A stretch of 64,000 nt of DNA from Osmia lignaria lignaria (Eukaryota > Arthropoda > Insecta > Hymenoptera > Megachilidae), in contig NW_027478165.1 in NCBI RefSeq assembly GCF_051020975.1, positions 9,392,001 through 9,456,000 on the forward strand, written 5' to 3'. The notes under the pieces were generated by a model. The model was not told the DNA's origin. It did no database searches and was given only the letters and a program-made list of their open reading frames with translations. Of the stretch, positions 1-13,700 are shown in pieces. The translations under genes and the position numbers were made by a program. The number at the start of each line of letters is the position of its first letter. The first letter of the stretch is position 1.

Positions 1-106
1 TGAATCTGCAAATATCTCGGAAACGAAGCGAGCTATGGCAAAATGTTAAGAGACGTTTTTTGTAGAGAATTATGTTTCCTACAATTTACGTTCTATGATA
101 TTTTTT
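1..106. repeat. Partial satellite monomer at the left edge
   Basis: This is the last 106 bp of a monomer, corresponding to unit positions 217-322. It opens with TGAATCTGCA, where most copies have TAAATCTGCA. It has the ACGTTTTTTG tail variant and the CCTACAATTT segment that normally precedes a type A body. The cut is simply the window edge, so the array continues to the left. Confidence 0.95.
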
Positions 107-3100
107 GATCAGAAGCGTAGTTTTCGAGATATATCGAGATATTTAAAAGTTCCGAAGCCGCACCAACATAATAGGGATACAGAAACACCGTGGCCCCTTT
201 CTCTGAGATAACTCTGCACTAGTGCGAGCCGCAAATGCCACTTCCAGCTTAGCTGTGCAGAAGAAGAACAACAAGAAGAAGAAATATCTCGAAATATGTC
301 CGTCAGGGCACTTCCCTTGAGATAAATCTGCAAATATCTCGGAAACGAAGCGAGCTATGGCAAAATGTTAAGAGACGTTTTTTGTAGAGAATTATGTTTC
401 CTACAATTTATGTTCTATGATATTTTTTGATCAGAAGCGTAGTTTTCGAGATATATCGAGATATTTAAAAGTTCCGAAGCCGCACCAACATAATAGAGAT
501 ACAGAAACACCGTGGCCCCTTTCTTTGAGATAACTCTGCACTAGTGCGAGCCGCAAATGCCACTTCCAGCTTAGCTGTGCAGAAGAAGAACAACAAGAAG
601 AAGAAATATCTCGAAATATGTCCGTCAGGCCCCTTCCCTTGAGATAAATCTGCAAATATCTCGGAAACGAAGCGAGCTATGGCAAAATGTTTAGAGACCT
701 TTCTTGTAGAGAATTAAGTTTCCTACTTTTTATGTAGTATGATATTTTTTGATCAGATGCGTAGTTCTCGAGATATATCAAGATATTTAAAAGTTCCGAA
801 GCCGCACCAACATAATAGAGATACAGAAACACCGTGGCCCCTTTCTTTGAGATAACTCTGCACTATTGCGCGCTGCAAATGCCACTTCCAGCTTAGCTGT
901 GCAGAAGAAGAACAACAAGAAGAAGAAACATCTCGAAATATGTCCGTCAGGCCCCTTCCCTTGAGATAAATCTGCAAATATCTCGGAAACGAAGCGAGCT
1001 ATGGCAAAATGTTAAGAGACCTTTTTTGTAGAGAATTATGTTTCCTACAATTTATGTTCTATGATATTTTTTGATCAGAAGCGTAGTTTTCGAGATATAT
1101 CGAGATATTTAAAAGTTCCGAAGCCGCACCAACATAATAGAGATACAGAAACACCGTGGCCCCTTTCTTTGGGATAACTCTGCACTATTGCGAGCTGCAA
1201 ATGCCACTTCCAGCTTAGCTGTGCAGAAGAAGAACAACAAGAAGAAGAAATATGTCGAAGTATGTCCGTCAGGCCACTTCCCTTGAGATAAATCTGCAAA
1301 TATCTCGGAAACGAAGCGAGCTATGGCAAAATGTTAAGAGACCTTTTTTGTAGAGAATTAAGTTTCCTACTTTTTATGTTCGATGATATTTTTTGATCAG
1401 ATGCGTAGTTCTCGAGATATATCAAGATATTTAAAAGTTCCGAAGCTGCACCAACATAATAGAGGTACAGAAACACCGTGGCCTCTTTCTTTGAGATAAC
1501 TCTGCACTATTGCGAGCTGCAAATGCCACTTCGAGCTTAGCTGTGCAGAAGAAGAACAACAAGAAGAAGAAATATCTCGAAATATGTCCGTCAGACCCCT
1601 TCCCTTGAGATGAATCTGCAAATATCTCGGAAACGAAGCGAGCTATGGCAAAACGTTAAGAGACCTTTTTTGTAGAGAATAATATTTCCTACAATTTACG
1701 TTCTATGATATTTTTTGATCAGAAGCGTAGTTTTCGAGATATATCGAGATATTTAAAAGTTCCGAAGCCGCACCAACATAATAGAGATACAGAAACACCG
1801 TGGCCCCTTTCTTTGAGATAACTCTGCACTATTGCGAGCCGCAAATGCCACTTCCAGCTCAGCTGTGCAGAAGAAGAACAACAAGAAGAAGAAATATCTC
1901 GAAATATGTCCGTCAGGCCCCTTCCCTTGAGATAAATATGCAAATATCTCGGAAACGAAGCGAGCTATGGCGAAATGTTAAGAGACCTTTTTTGTAGAGA
2001 ATTAAGTTTCCTACTTTTTATCTTCTATGATATTTTTTGGTCAGATGCGTAGTTCTCGAGATAGATCAAGATACTTAAAAGTTCCGAAGCCGCATCAACA
2101 TAATAGAGATACAGAAACACCGTGGCCCCTCTCTTTGAGATAACTCTGCACTATTGCGAGCTGCAAATGCCACTTCCAGCTTAGCTGTGCAGAAGAAGAA
2201 CAACAAGAAGAAGAAATATCTCGAAATATGTCCGTCAGGCCCCTTCCCTTGAGATAAATCTGCAAATATCTCGGAAACGAAGCGAGCTATGGCAAAATGT
2301 TTAGAGACCTTTCTTGTAGAGAATTAAGTTTCCTACTTTTTATGTAGTATGATATTTTTTGATCAGATGCGTAGTTCTCGAGATATATCAAGATATATAA
2401 AAGTTCCGAAGCCGCACCAACATAATAGAGATACAGAAACACCGTGGCCCCTTTCTTTGAGATAACTCTGCACTATTGCGCGCTGCAAATGCCACTTCCA
2501 GCTTAGCTGTGCAGAAGAAGAACAACAAGAAGAAGAAATATCTCGAAATATGTCCGTCAGGCCCCTTCCCTTGAGATAAATCTGCAAATATCTCGGAAAC
2601 GAAGCGAGCTATGGCAAAATGTTAAGAGACCTTTTTTGTAGAGAATTATGTTTCCTACAATTTATGTTCTATGATATTTTTTGATCAGAAGCGTAGTTTT
2701 CGAGATATATCGAGATATTTAAAAGTTCCGAAGCCGCACCAACATAATAGAGATACAGAAACACCGTGGCCCCTTTCTTTGGGATAACTCTGCACTATTG
2801 CGAGCTGCAAATGCCACTTCCAGCTTAGCTGTGCAGAAGAAGAACAACAAGAAGAAGAAATATGTCGAAATATGTCCGTCAGGCCACTTCCCTTGAGATA
2901 AATCTGCAAATATCTCGGAAACGAAGCGAGCTATGGCAAAATGTTAAGAGACCTTTTTTGTAGAGAATTAAGTTTCCTACTTTTTATGTTCGATGATATT
3001 TTTCGATCAGAAGCGTAGTTTTCGAGATATATCGAGATATTTAAAAGTTCCGAAGCCGCACCAACATAATAGAGATACAGAAACACCGTGGACCCTTTCT

Positions 3101-6100
3101 TTGAGATAACTCTGCACTATTGCGAGCCGCAAATGCCACTTCCAGCTCAGCTGTGCAGAAGAAGAACAACAAGAAGAAGAAATATCTCGAAATATGTCCG
3201 TCAGGCCCCTTCCCTTGAGATAAATATGCAAATATCTCGGAAACGAAGCGAGCTATGGCAAAATGTTAAGAGACCTTTTTTGTAGAGAATTAAGTTTCCT
3301 ACTTTTTATGTTCTATGATATTTTTTGATCAGATGCGTAGTTCTCGAGATATATCAAGATATTTAAAAGTTCCGAAGCCGCACCAACATAATAGAGATAC
3401 AGAAACACCGTGGCCCCTTTCTTTGAGATAACTCTGCACTATTGCGAGCTGCAAATGCCACTTCCAGCTTAGCTGTGCAGAGGAAGAACAACAAGAAGAA
3501 GAAATATCTCGAAATATGTCCGTCAGGCCCCTTCCCTTGAGATATATCTGCAAATATCTCGGAAACGAAGCGAGCTATGGCAAAATGTTAAGAGACCTTT
3601 TTTGTAGAGAATTATGTTTCCTACAATTTATGTTCTATGTTATTTTTTGATCAGAAGCGTAGTTTTCGAGATATATCGAGATATTTAAAAGTTCCGAAGC
3701 CGCACCAACATAATAGAGATACAGCAACACCGTGGCCCCTTTCTTTGAGATAACTCTGCACTAGTGCGAGCCGCAAATGCCACTTCGAGCTTAGCTGTGC
3801 AGAAGAAGAACAACAAGAAGAAGAAATATCTCGAAATATGTCCGTCAGGCCCCTTCCCTTGAGATAAATCTGCAAATATCTCGGAAACGAAGCGAGCTAT
3901 GGCAAAATGTTAAGAGACCTTTTTTGTAGAGAATTAAGTTTCCTACTTTTCATGTTCTATGATATTTTTTGATCAGATGCGTAGTTCTCGAGATATATCA
4001 AGATATTTAAAAGTTCCGAAGCCGCACCAACATTATAGAGATACAGAAACACCGTGGCCCCTTTCTTTGAGATAACTCTGCACTATTGCGAGCTGTAAAT
4101 GCCACTTCCAGCTTAGCTGTGCAGAAGAAGAACAACAAGAAGAAGAAATATCTCGAAATATGTCCGTCAGGCCCCTTCCCTTGAGATATATCTGCAAATA
4201 TCTCGGAAACGAAGCGAGCTATGGCAAAATGTTAAGAGACCTTTTTTGTAGAGAATTATGTTTCCTACAATTTATGTACTATGATATTTTTTGATCAGAA
4301 GCGTAGTTTTCGAGATATATCGAGATATTTAAAAGTTCCGAAGCCGCACCAACATAATAGAGATACAGCAACACCGTGGCCCCTTTCTTTGAGATAACTC
4401 TGCACTAGTGCGAGCCGCAAATGCCACTTCCAGCTTAGCTGTGCAGAAGAAGAACAACAAGAAGAAGAAATATCTCGAAATATGTCCGTCAGGCCCCTTC
4501 CCTTGAGATAAATCTGCAAATATCTCGGAAACGAAGCGAGCTATGGCAAAATGTTAAGAGACCTTTTTTGTAGAGAATTAAGTTTCCTACTTTTTATGTT
4601 CTATGATATTTTTTGATCAGATGCGTAGTTCTCGAGATATATCAAGATATTTAAAAGTTCCGAAGCCGCACCAACATAATAGGGATACAGAAACACCGTG
4701 GCCCCTTTCTTTGAGATAACTCTGCACTAGTGCGAGCCGCAAATGCCACTTCGAGCTTAGCTGTGCAGAAGAAGAACAACAAGAAGAAGAAATATCTCGA
4801 AATATGTCCGTCAGACCCCTTCCCTTGAGATGTATCTGCAAATATCTCGGAAACGAAGCGAGCTATGGCAAAACGTTAAGAGACCTTTTTTGTAGAGAAT
4901 AATATTTCCTACAATTTACGTTCTATGATATTTTTTGATCAGAAGCGTAGTTTTCGAGATATATCGAGATATTTAAAAGTTCCGAAGCCGCACCAACATA
5001 ATAGAGATACAGAAACACCGTGGCCCCTTTCTTTGAGATAACTCTGCACTAGTGCGAGCCGCAAATGCCACTTCCAGCTTAGCTGTGCAGAAGAAGAACA
5101 ACAAGAAGAAGAAATATCTCGAAATATGTCCGTCAGGCCCCTTCCCTTGAGATAAATCTGCAAATATCTCGGAAACGAAGCGAGCTATGGCAAAATGTTA
5201 AGAGACCTTTTTTGTAGAGAATTAAGTTTCCTACTTTTTATGTTCTATGATATTTTTTGATCAGATGCGTAGTTCTCGAGATATATCAAGATATTTAAAA
5301 GTTCCGAAGCCGCACCAACATAATAGAGATACAGAAACACCGTGGCCCCTTTCTTTGAGATAACTCTGCACTATTGCGAGCTGCAAATGCCACTTCCAGC
5401 TTAGCTGTGCAGAGGAAGAACAACAAGAAGAAGAAATATCTCGAAATATGTCCGTCAGGCCAGTTCCTTTGAGCTGAATCTGCAAATATCTCGGAAACGA
5501 AGCGAGCTATGGCAAAATGTTAAGAGACGTTTTTTGTAGAGAATTATGTTTCCTACAATTTATGTTCTATGGTATTTTTTGATCAGAAGCGTAGTTTTCC
5601 AGATATATCGAGATATTTAAAAGTTCCGAAGACGCACCAACATAATAGAGATACTGAAACACCGTGGCCCCTTTCTTTGAGATAACTGTGCACCAGTGCG
5701 AGCCGCAAATGCCACTTCCAGCTTAGCTGTGCAGAAGAAGAACAACAAGAAGAAGAAATATCTCGAAATATGTCCGTCAGGCCCCTTCCCTTGAGATAAA
5801 TCTGCAAATATCTCGGAAACGAAGCGAGCTATGGCGAAATGTTAAGAGACCTTTTTTGTAGAGAATTAAGTTTCCTACTTTTTATCTTCTATGATATTTT
5901 TTGGTCAGATGCGTAGTTCTCGAGATAGATCAAGATACTTAAAAGTTCCGAAGCCGCACCAACATAATAGAGATACAGAAACACCGTGGCCCCTCTCTTT
6001 GAGATAACGCTTCACTATTGCGAGCTGCAAATGCCACTTCCAGCTTAGCTGTGCAGAAGAAGAACAACAAGAAGAAGAAATATCTCGAAATATGTCCGTC

Positions 6101-7369
6101 AGGCCCCTTCCCTTGAGATAAATCTGCAAATATCTCGGAAACGAAGCGAGCTATGGCAAAATGTTTAGAGACCTTTCTTGTAGAGAATTAAGTTTCCTAC
6201 TTTTTATGTAGTATGATATTTTTTGATCAGATGCGTAGTTCTCGAGATATATCAAGATATTTAAAAGTTCCGAAGCCGCGCCAACATAATAGAGATACAG
6301 AAACACCGTGGCCCCTTTCTTTGAGATAACTCTGCACTATTGCGCGCTGCAAATGCCACTTCCAGCTTAGCTGTGCAGAAGAAGAACAACAAGAAGAAGA
6401 AATATCTCGAAATATGTCCGTCAGGCCCCTTCCCTTGAGATATATCTGCAAATATCTCGGAAACGAAGCGAGCTATGGCAAAATGTTAAGAGACCCTTTT
6501 TGTAGAGAATTGTGCTTCCTACAATTTATGTTCTATGATATTTTTTGATCAGACGCGTAGTTCTCGAGATATATCAAGATATTTAAAAGTTCCGAAGCCG
6601 CACCAACATAATAGAGATACAGAAACACCGTGGCCCCTTTCTTTGAGATAACTCTGCACTATTGCGAGCTGGAAATGCCACTTCCAGCTGAGCTGTGCAG
6701 AAGAAGAACAACAAGAAGTAGAAATATCTCGAAATATGTCCGTCAGGCCCCTTCCCTTGAGATAAATCTGCAAATATCTCGGAAACGAAGAGAGCTATGG
6801 CAAAATGTTAAGAGACCTTTTTTGTAGAGAATTAAGTTTCCTACTTTTCATGTTCTATGATATTTTTTGATCAGATGCGTAGTTCTCGAGATATATCAAG
6901 ATATTTAAAAGTTCCGAAACCGCACCAACATAATAGAGATACAGAAACACCGTGGCCCCTTTCTTTGAGATAACTCTGCACTATTGCGAGCTGTAAATGC
7001 CACTTCCAGCTTAGCTGTGCAGAAGAAGAACAACAAGAAGAAGAAATATCTCGAAATATGTCCGTCAGGCCCCTTCCCTTGAGATAAATCTGCAAATATC
7101 TCGGAAACGAAGCGAGCTATGGCAAAATGTTAAGAGACCTTTTTTGTAGAGAATTGAGTTTCCTACTTTTCATGTTCTATGATATTTTTTGATCAGATGC
7201 GTAGTTCTCGAGATATATCAAGATATTTAAAAGTTCCGAAGCCGCACCAACATAATAGAGATACAGAAACACCGTGGCCCCTTTCTTTGAGATAACTCTG
7301 CACTATTGCGAGCTGTAAATGGCACTTCCAGCTTAGCTGTGCAGAAGAAGAACAACAAGAAGAAGAAAT
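107..7369. repeat. Left zone: mixed A and B monomers with short shared blocks
   Basis: This holds about 22 monomers with no single higher-order period. Shared variants reveal old local duplications. Units at 751 and 1,073 match units at 2,361 and 2,683 (five-monomer shift), sharing GCGCGCTGC in the first and TATGTCG with GGGATAACTC in the second. Units at 2,039 and 2,361 match 5,903 and 6,225 (twelve-monomer shift), sharing TTTTTGGTCAG, GATAGATCAAGATACTT and GCGCGCTGC. Units at 3,649 and 4,293 share ACAGCAACACC. All other bases fit the 322-bp unit. Confidence 0.85.
6667..6689. repeat. Perfect 8-bp stem variant in one left-hand monomer
   Basis: AGCTGGAA and TTCCAGCT flank the 7-base spacer ATGCCAC, giving an 8-bp perfect stem. 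The copy has the same CTGGAA change as the right-hand stem subfamily but keeps GCTGAGCTG rather than TTTAGCTG. It may be an independent gain or an ancestor of that subfamily. Confidence 0.7.
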
Positions 7370-8741
7370 ATCTCGAAATATGTCCGTCAGGCCCCTTCCC
7401 TTGAGATAAATCTGCAAATATCTCGGAAACGAAGCGAGCTATGGCAAAATGTTAAGAGACCTTTTTTGTAGAGAATTATGTTTCCTACAATTTATGTCCT
7501 ATGATGTTTTTTGATCAGAAGCGTAGTTTTCGAGATATATCGAGATATTTAAAAGTTCCGAAGCCGCACCAACATAATAGAGATACAGAAACACCGTGGC
7601 CCCTTTCTTTGGGATAACTCTGCACTATTGCGAGCTGCAAATGCCACTTCCAGCTTAGCTGTGCAGAAGAAGAACAACAAGAAGAAGAAATATGTCGAAA
7701 TATGTCCGTCAGGCCACTTCCCTTGAGATATATCTGCAAATATCTCGGAAACGAAGCGAGCTATGGCAAAATGTTAAGAGACCGTTTTTGTAGAGAACTA
7801 TGTTTCCTACTTTTTATGTTCATTGATATTTTTTGATCAGACGCGTAGTTCTCGAGATATATCAAGATATTTAAAAGTTCCGAAGCCGTACCAACATAAT
7901 AGAGATACAGAAACACCGTGGCCCCTTTCTTTGAGATAACTCTGCACTATTGCGAGCTGCAAATGCCACTTCCAGCTTAGCTGTGCAGAAGAAGAACAAC
8001 AAGAAGTAGAAATATCTCGAAATATGTCCGTCAGGCCCCTTCCCTTGAGATAAATCTGCAAATATCTCGGAAACGAAGAGAGCTATGGCAAAATGTTAAG
8101 AGACCTTTTTTGTAGAGAATTAAGTTTCCTACTTTTCATGTTCTATGATATTTTTTGATCAGATGCGTAGTTCTCGAGATATATCAAGATATTTAAAAGT
8201 TCCGAAACCGCACCAACATAATAGAGATACAGAAACACCGTGGCCCCTTTCTTTGAGATAACTCTGCACTATTGCGAGCTGTAAATGCCACTTCCAGCTT
8301 AGCTGTGCAGAAGAAGAACAACAAGAAGAAGAAATATCTAGAAATATGTCCGTCAGGCCCCTTCCCTTGAGATATATCTGCAAATATCTCGGAAACAAAG
8401 CGAGCTATGGCAAAATGTTAAGAGACCTTTTTTGTAGAGAATTATGTTTCCTACAATTTATGTTCTATGATATTTTTTGATCAGAAGCGTAGTTTTCGAG
8501 ATATATCGAGATATTTAAAAGTTCCGAAGCCGCACCAACATAATAGAGATACAGAAACACCGTGGCCCCTTTCTTTGAGATAACTCTGCACTAGTGCGAG
8601 CCGCAAATGCCACTTCCAGCTTAGCTGTGCAGAAGAAGAACAACAAGAAGAAGAAATATCTCGAAATATGTCCGTCAGGCCCCTTCCCTTGAGATAAATC
8701 TGCAAATATCTCGGAAACGAAGCGAGCTATGGCAAAATGTT
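7370..8741. repeat. Duplicated block, copy 1 (1,372 bp)
   Basis: Reading in register against the sequence 1,932 bp (six monomers) to the right, I found no difference over this span. Shared private variants include TGTCCTATGATGTTT, TTCATTGATATT, GACGCGTAG, GCCGTACCAAC, AAGAAGTAGAAAT, ATATCTAGAAAT and GGAAACAAAGCG. The match ends at A8742 against C10674 on the right, and on the left at T7369 against C9301. Confidence 0.88.
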
Positions 8742-9301
8742 AAGAGACCTTTTTTGTAGAGAATTGAGTTTCCTACTTTTCATGTTCTATGATATTTTTT
8801 GATCAGATGCGTAGTTCTCGAGATATATCAAGATATTTAAAAGTTCCGAAGCCGCACCAACATAATAGAGATACAGAAACACCGTGGCCCCTTTCTTTGA
8901 GATAACTCTGCACTATTGCGAGCTGTAAATGGCACTTCCAGCTTAGCTGTGCAGAAGAAGAACAACAAGAAGAAGAAATATCTCGAAATATGTCCGTCAG
9001 GCCCCTTCCCTTGAGATATATCTGCAAATATCTCGGAAACGAAGCGAGCTATGGCAAAATGTTTAGAGACCTTTCTTGTAGAGAATTAAGTTTCCTACTT
9101 TTTATGTAGTATGATATTTTTTGATCAGATGCGTAGTTCTCGAGATATATCAAGATATTTAAAAGTTCCGAAGCCGCACCAACATAATAGAGATACAGAA
9201 ACACCGTGGCCCCTTTCTTTGAGATAACTCTGCACTATTGCGCGCTGCAAATGCCACTTCCAGCTTAGCTGTGCAGAAGAAGAACAACAAGAAGAAGAAA
9301 C

Positions 9302-10673
9302 ATCTCGAAATATGTCCGTCAGGCCCCTTCCCTTGAGATAAATCTGCAAATATCTCGGAAACGAAGCGAGCTATGGCAAAATGTTAAGAGACCTTTTTTG
9401 TAGAGAATTATGTTTCCTACAATTTATGTCCTATGATGTTTTTTGATCAGAAGCGTAGTTTTCGAGATATATCGAGATATTTAAAAGTTCCGAAGCCGCA
9501 CCAACATAATAGAGATACAGAAACACCGTGGCCCCTTTCTTTGGGATAACTCTGCACTATTGCGAGCTGCAAATGCCACTTCCAGCTTAGCTGTGCAGAA
9601 GAAGAACAACAAGAAGAAGAAATATGTCGAAATATGTCCGTCAGGCCACTTCCCTTGAGATATATCTGCAAATATCTCGGAAACGAAGCGAGCTATGGCA
9701 AAATGTTAAGAGACCGTTTTTGTAGAGAACTATGTTTCCTACTTTTTATGTTCATTGATATTTTTTGATCAGACGCGTAGTTCTCGAGATATATCAAGAT
9801 ATTTAAAAGTTCCGAAGCCGTACCAACATAATAGAGATACAGAAACACCGTGGCCCCTTTCTTTGAGATAACTCTGCACTATTGCGAGCTGCAAATGCCA
9901 CTTCCAGCTTAGCTGTGCAGAAGAAGAACAACAAGAAGTAGAAATATCTCGAAATATGTCCGTCAGGCCCCTTCCCTTGAGATAAATCTGCAAATATCTC
10001 GGAAACGAAGAGAGCTATGGCAAAATGTTAAGAGACCTTTTTTGTAGAGAATTAAGTTTCCTACTTTTCATGTTCTATGATATTTTTTGATCAGATGCGT
10101 AGTTCTCGAGATATATCAAGATATTTAAAAGTTCCGAAACCGCACCAACATAATAGAGATACAGAAACACCGTGGCCCCTTTCTTTGAGATAACTCTGCA
10201 CTATTGCGAGCTGTAAATGCCACTTCCAGCTTAGCTGTGCAGAAGAAGAACAACAAGAAGAAGAAATATCTAGAAATATGTCCGTCAGGCCCCTTCCCTT
10301 GAGATATATCTGCAAATATCTCGGAAACAAAGCGAGCTATGGCAAAATGTTAAGAGACCTTTTTTGTAGAGAATTATGTTTCCTACAATTTATGTTCTAT
10401 GATATTTTTTGATCAGAAGCGTAGTTTTCGAGATATATCGAGATATTTAAAAGTTCCGAAGCCGCACCAACATAATAGAGATACAGAAACACCGTGGCCC
10501 CTTTCTTTGAGATAACTCTGCACTAGTGCGAGCCGCAAATGCCACTTCCAGCTTAGCTGTGCAGAAGAAGAACAACAAGAAGAAGAAATATCTCGAAATA
10601 TGTCCGTCAGGCCCCTTCCCTTGAGATAAATCTGCAAATATCTCGGAAACGAAGCGAGCTATGGCAAAATGTT
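9302..10673. repeat. Duplicated block, copy 2 (1,372 bp)
   Basis: This is the partner of 7,370-8,741, six monomers away and identical by eye. Such identity, beside monomers differing at several per cent of positions, points to a recent duplication or gene conversion, or to an assembly artefact. The two monomers between the copies (starting 8,801 and 9,123) are of other subtypes; the one at 8,801 resembles the one just before copy 1. Confidence 0.88.
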
Positions 10674-10732
10674 CAGAGACCTTTTTTGTAGAGAATTAAG
10701 TTTCCTACTTTTTATGTTCTATGATATTTTTT

Positions 10733-13700
10733 GATCAGATGCGTAGTTCTCGAGATATATCAAGATATTTAAAAGTTCCGAAGCCGCACCAACATAATAG
10801 GGATACAGAAACACCGTGGCCCCTTTCTTTGAGATAACTCTGCACTAGTGCGAGCCGCAAATGCCACTTCCAGCTTAGCTGTGCAGAAGAAGAACAACAA
10901 GAAGAAGAAATATCTCGAAATATGTCCGTCAGGCCAGTTCCTTTGAGCTGAATCTGCAAATATCTCGGAAAGGAAGCGAGCTATGGCAAAATGTTAAGAG
11001 ACCTTTTTTGTAGAGAATTATGTTTCCTACAATTTATGTTCTACGATATTTTTTGATCAGAAGCGTAGTTTTCGAGATATATCGAGATATTTAAAAGTTC
11101 CGAAGCCGCACCAACATAATAGAGATACAGAAACACCGTGGCCCCTTTCTTTGAGATAACTCTGCACTATTGCGAGCTGCAAATGCCACTTCCAGCTTAG
11201 CTGTGCAGAAGAAGAACAACAAGAAGTAGAAATATCTCGAAATATGTCCGTCAGGCCCCTTCCCTTGAGATACATCTGCAAATATCTCGGAAACGAAGAG
11301 AGCTATGGCAAAATGTTAAGAGACCTTTTTTGTAGAGAATTAAGTTTCCTACTTTCCATGTTCTATGATATTTTTTGATCAGATGCGTAGTTCTCGAGAT
11401 ATATCAAGATATTTAAAAGTTCCGAAGCCGCACCAACATAATAGAGATACAGAAACACCGTGGCCCCTTTCTTTGAGATAACTCTGCACTATTGCGAGCT
11501 GTAAATGCCACTTCCAGCTTAGCTGTGCAGAAGAAGAACAACAAGAAGAAGAAATATCTCGAAATATGTCCGTCAGGCCCCTTCCCTTGAGATATATCTG
11601 CAAATATCTCGGAAACGAAGCGAGCTATGGCAAAATGTTAAGAGACCTTTTTTGTAGAGAATTATGTTTCCTACAATTTATGTTCTATGATATTTTTTGA
11701 TCAGAAGCGTAGTTTTCGAGATATATCGAGATATTTAAAAGTTCCGAAGCCGCACCAACATAATAGAGATACAGAAACACCGTGGCCCCTTTCTTTGAGA
11801 TAACTCTGCACTATTGCGAGCTGTAAATGGCACTTCCAGCTTAGCTGTGCCGAAGAAGAACAACAAGAAGAAGAAATATCTCGAAATATGTCCGTCAGGC
11901 CCCTTCCCTTGAGATATATCTGCAAATATCTCGGAAACGAAGCGAGCTATGGCAAAATGTTAAGAGACCTTTTTTGTAGAGAATTGAGTTTCCTACTTTT
12001 CATGTTCTATGATATTTTTTGATCAGATGCGTAGTTCTCGAGATATATCAAGATATTTAAAAGTTCCGAAGCCGCACCAACATAATAGAGATACAGAAAC
12101 ACCGTGGCCCCTTTCTTTGAGATAACTCTGCACTAGTGCGAGCTGCAAATGCCACTTCCAGCTTAGCTGTGCAGAAGAAGAACAACAAGAAGAAGAAATA
12201 TCTCGAAATATGTCCGTCAGGCCCCTTCCCTTGAGATAAATCTGCAAATATCTCGGAAACGAAGCGAGCTATGGCAAAATGTTCAGAGACCTTTTTTGTA
12301 GAGAATTATGTTTCCTACAATTTATGTTCTATGATATTTTTTGATCAGAAGCGTAGTTTTCGAGATATATCGAGATATTTAAAAGTTCCGAAGCCGCACC
12401 AACATAATCGAGATACAGAAACACCGTGGCCCCTTTCTTTGAGATAACTCTGCACTAGTGCGAGCCGCAAATGCCACTTCCAGCTTAGCTGTGCAGAAGA
12501 AGAACAACAAGAAGAAGAAATATCTCGAAATATGTCCGTCAGGCCCCTTCCCTTGAGATAAATCTGCAAATATCTCGGAAACGAAGCGAGCTATGGCAAA
12601 ATGTTAAGAGACCTTTTTTGTAGAGAATTAAGTTTCCTACTTTTTATGTTCTATGATATTTTTTGATCAGATGCGTAGTTCTCGAGATATATCAAGATAT
12701 TTAAAAGTTCCGAAGCCGCACCAACATAATAGGGATACAGAAACACCGTGGCCCCTTTCTTTGAGATAACTCTGCACTAGTGCGAGCCGCAAATGCCACT
12801 TCCAGCTTAGCTGTGCAGAAGAAGAACAACAAGAAGAAGAAATATCTCGAAATATGTCCGTCAGGCCCCTTCCCTTGAGATAAATCTGCAAATATCTCGG
12901 AAACGAAGCGAGCTATCGCAAAATGTTAAGAGACCTTTTTTGTAGAGAATTATGTTTCCTACAATTTATGTTCTACGATATTTTTTGATCAGAAGCGTAG
13001 TTTTCGAGATATATCGAGATATTTAAAAGTTCCGAAGCCGCACCAACATAATAGAGATACAGAAACACCGTGGCCCCTCTCTTTGAGATAACTCTGCACT
13101 ATTGCGAGCTGCAAATGCCACTTCCAGCTTAGCTGTGCAGAAGAAGAACAACAAGAAGAAGAAATATCTCGAAATATGTCCGTCAGGCCCCTTCCCTTGA
13201 GATAAATCTGCAAATATCTCGGAAACCAAGCGAGCTATGGCAAAATGTTTAGAGACCTTTCTTGTAGAGAATTAAGTTTCCTACTTTTTATGTAGTATGA
13301 TATTTTTTGATCAGATGCGTAGTTCTCGAGATATATCAAGATATTTAAAAGTTCCGAAGCTGCACCAACATAATAGAGATACAGAAACATCGTGGCCCCT
13401 TTCTTTGGGATAACTCTGCACTATTGCGAGCTGCAAATGCCACTTCCAGCTTAGCTGTGCAGAAGAAGAACAATAAGAAGAAGAAATATCTCGAAATATG
13501 TCCGTCAGGCCACTTCCCTTGAGATAAATCTGCAAATATCTCGGAAACGAAGCGAGCTATGGCAAAATGTTAAGAGACCTTTTTTGTAGAGAATTAAGTT
13601 TCCTACTTTCTATGCTCGATGATATTTTTTGATCAGATGCGTAGTTCTCGAGATATATCAAGATATTTAAAAGTTCCGAAGCCGCACCAACATAATAGAG

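Noticed and set aside
1800..1997. Forward 65-codon frames starting at GTG (also at 3,088, 6,630, 31,102, 35,932)
   Set aside because: They depend on single variants (CAGCTCAGCTG or GCTGAGCTG) that remove a stop. They start at GTG and overlap the repeat like all other frames.
13023..13229. Second minus-strand frame of 63-71 codons (also near 39,090, 40,700, 41,022, 43,598, 45,208, 47,462)
   Set aside because: These are shadows in another phase of the same monomer, again opened by single substitutions near the unit end.
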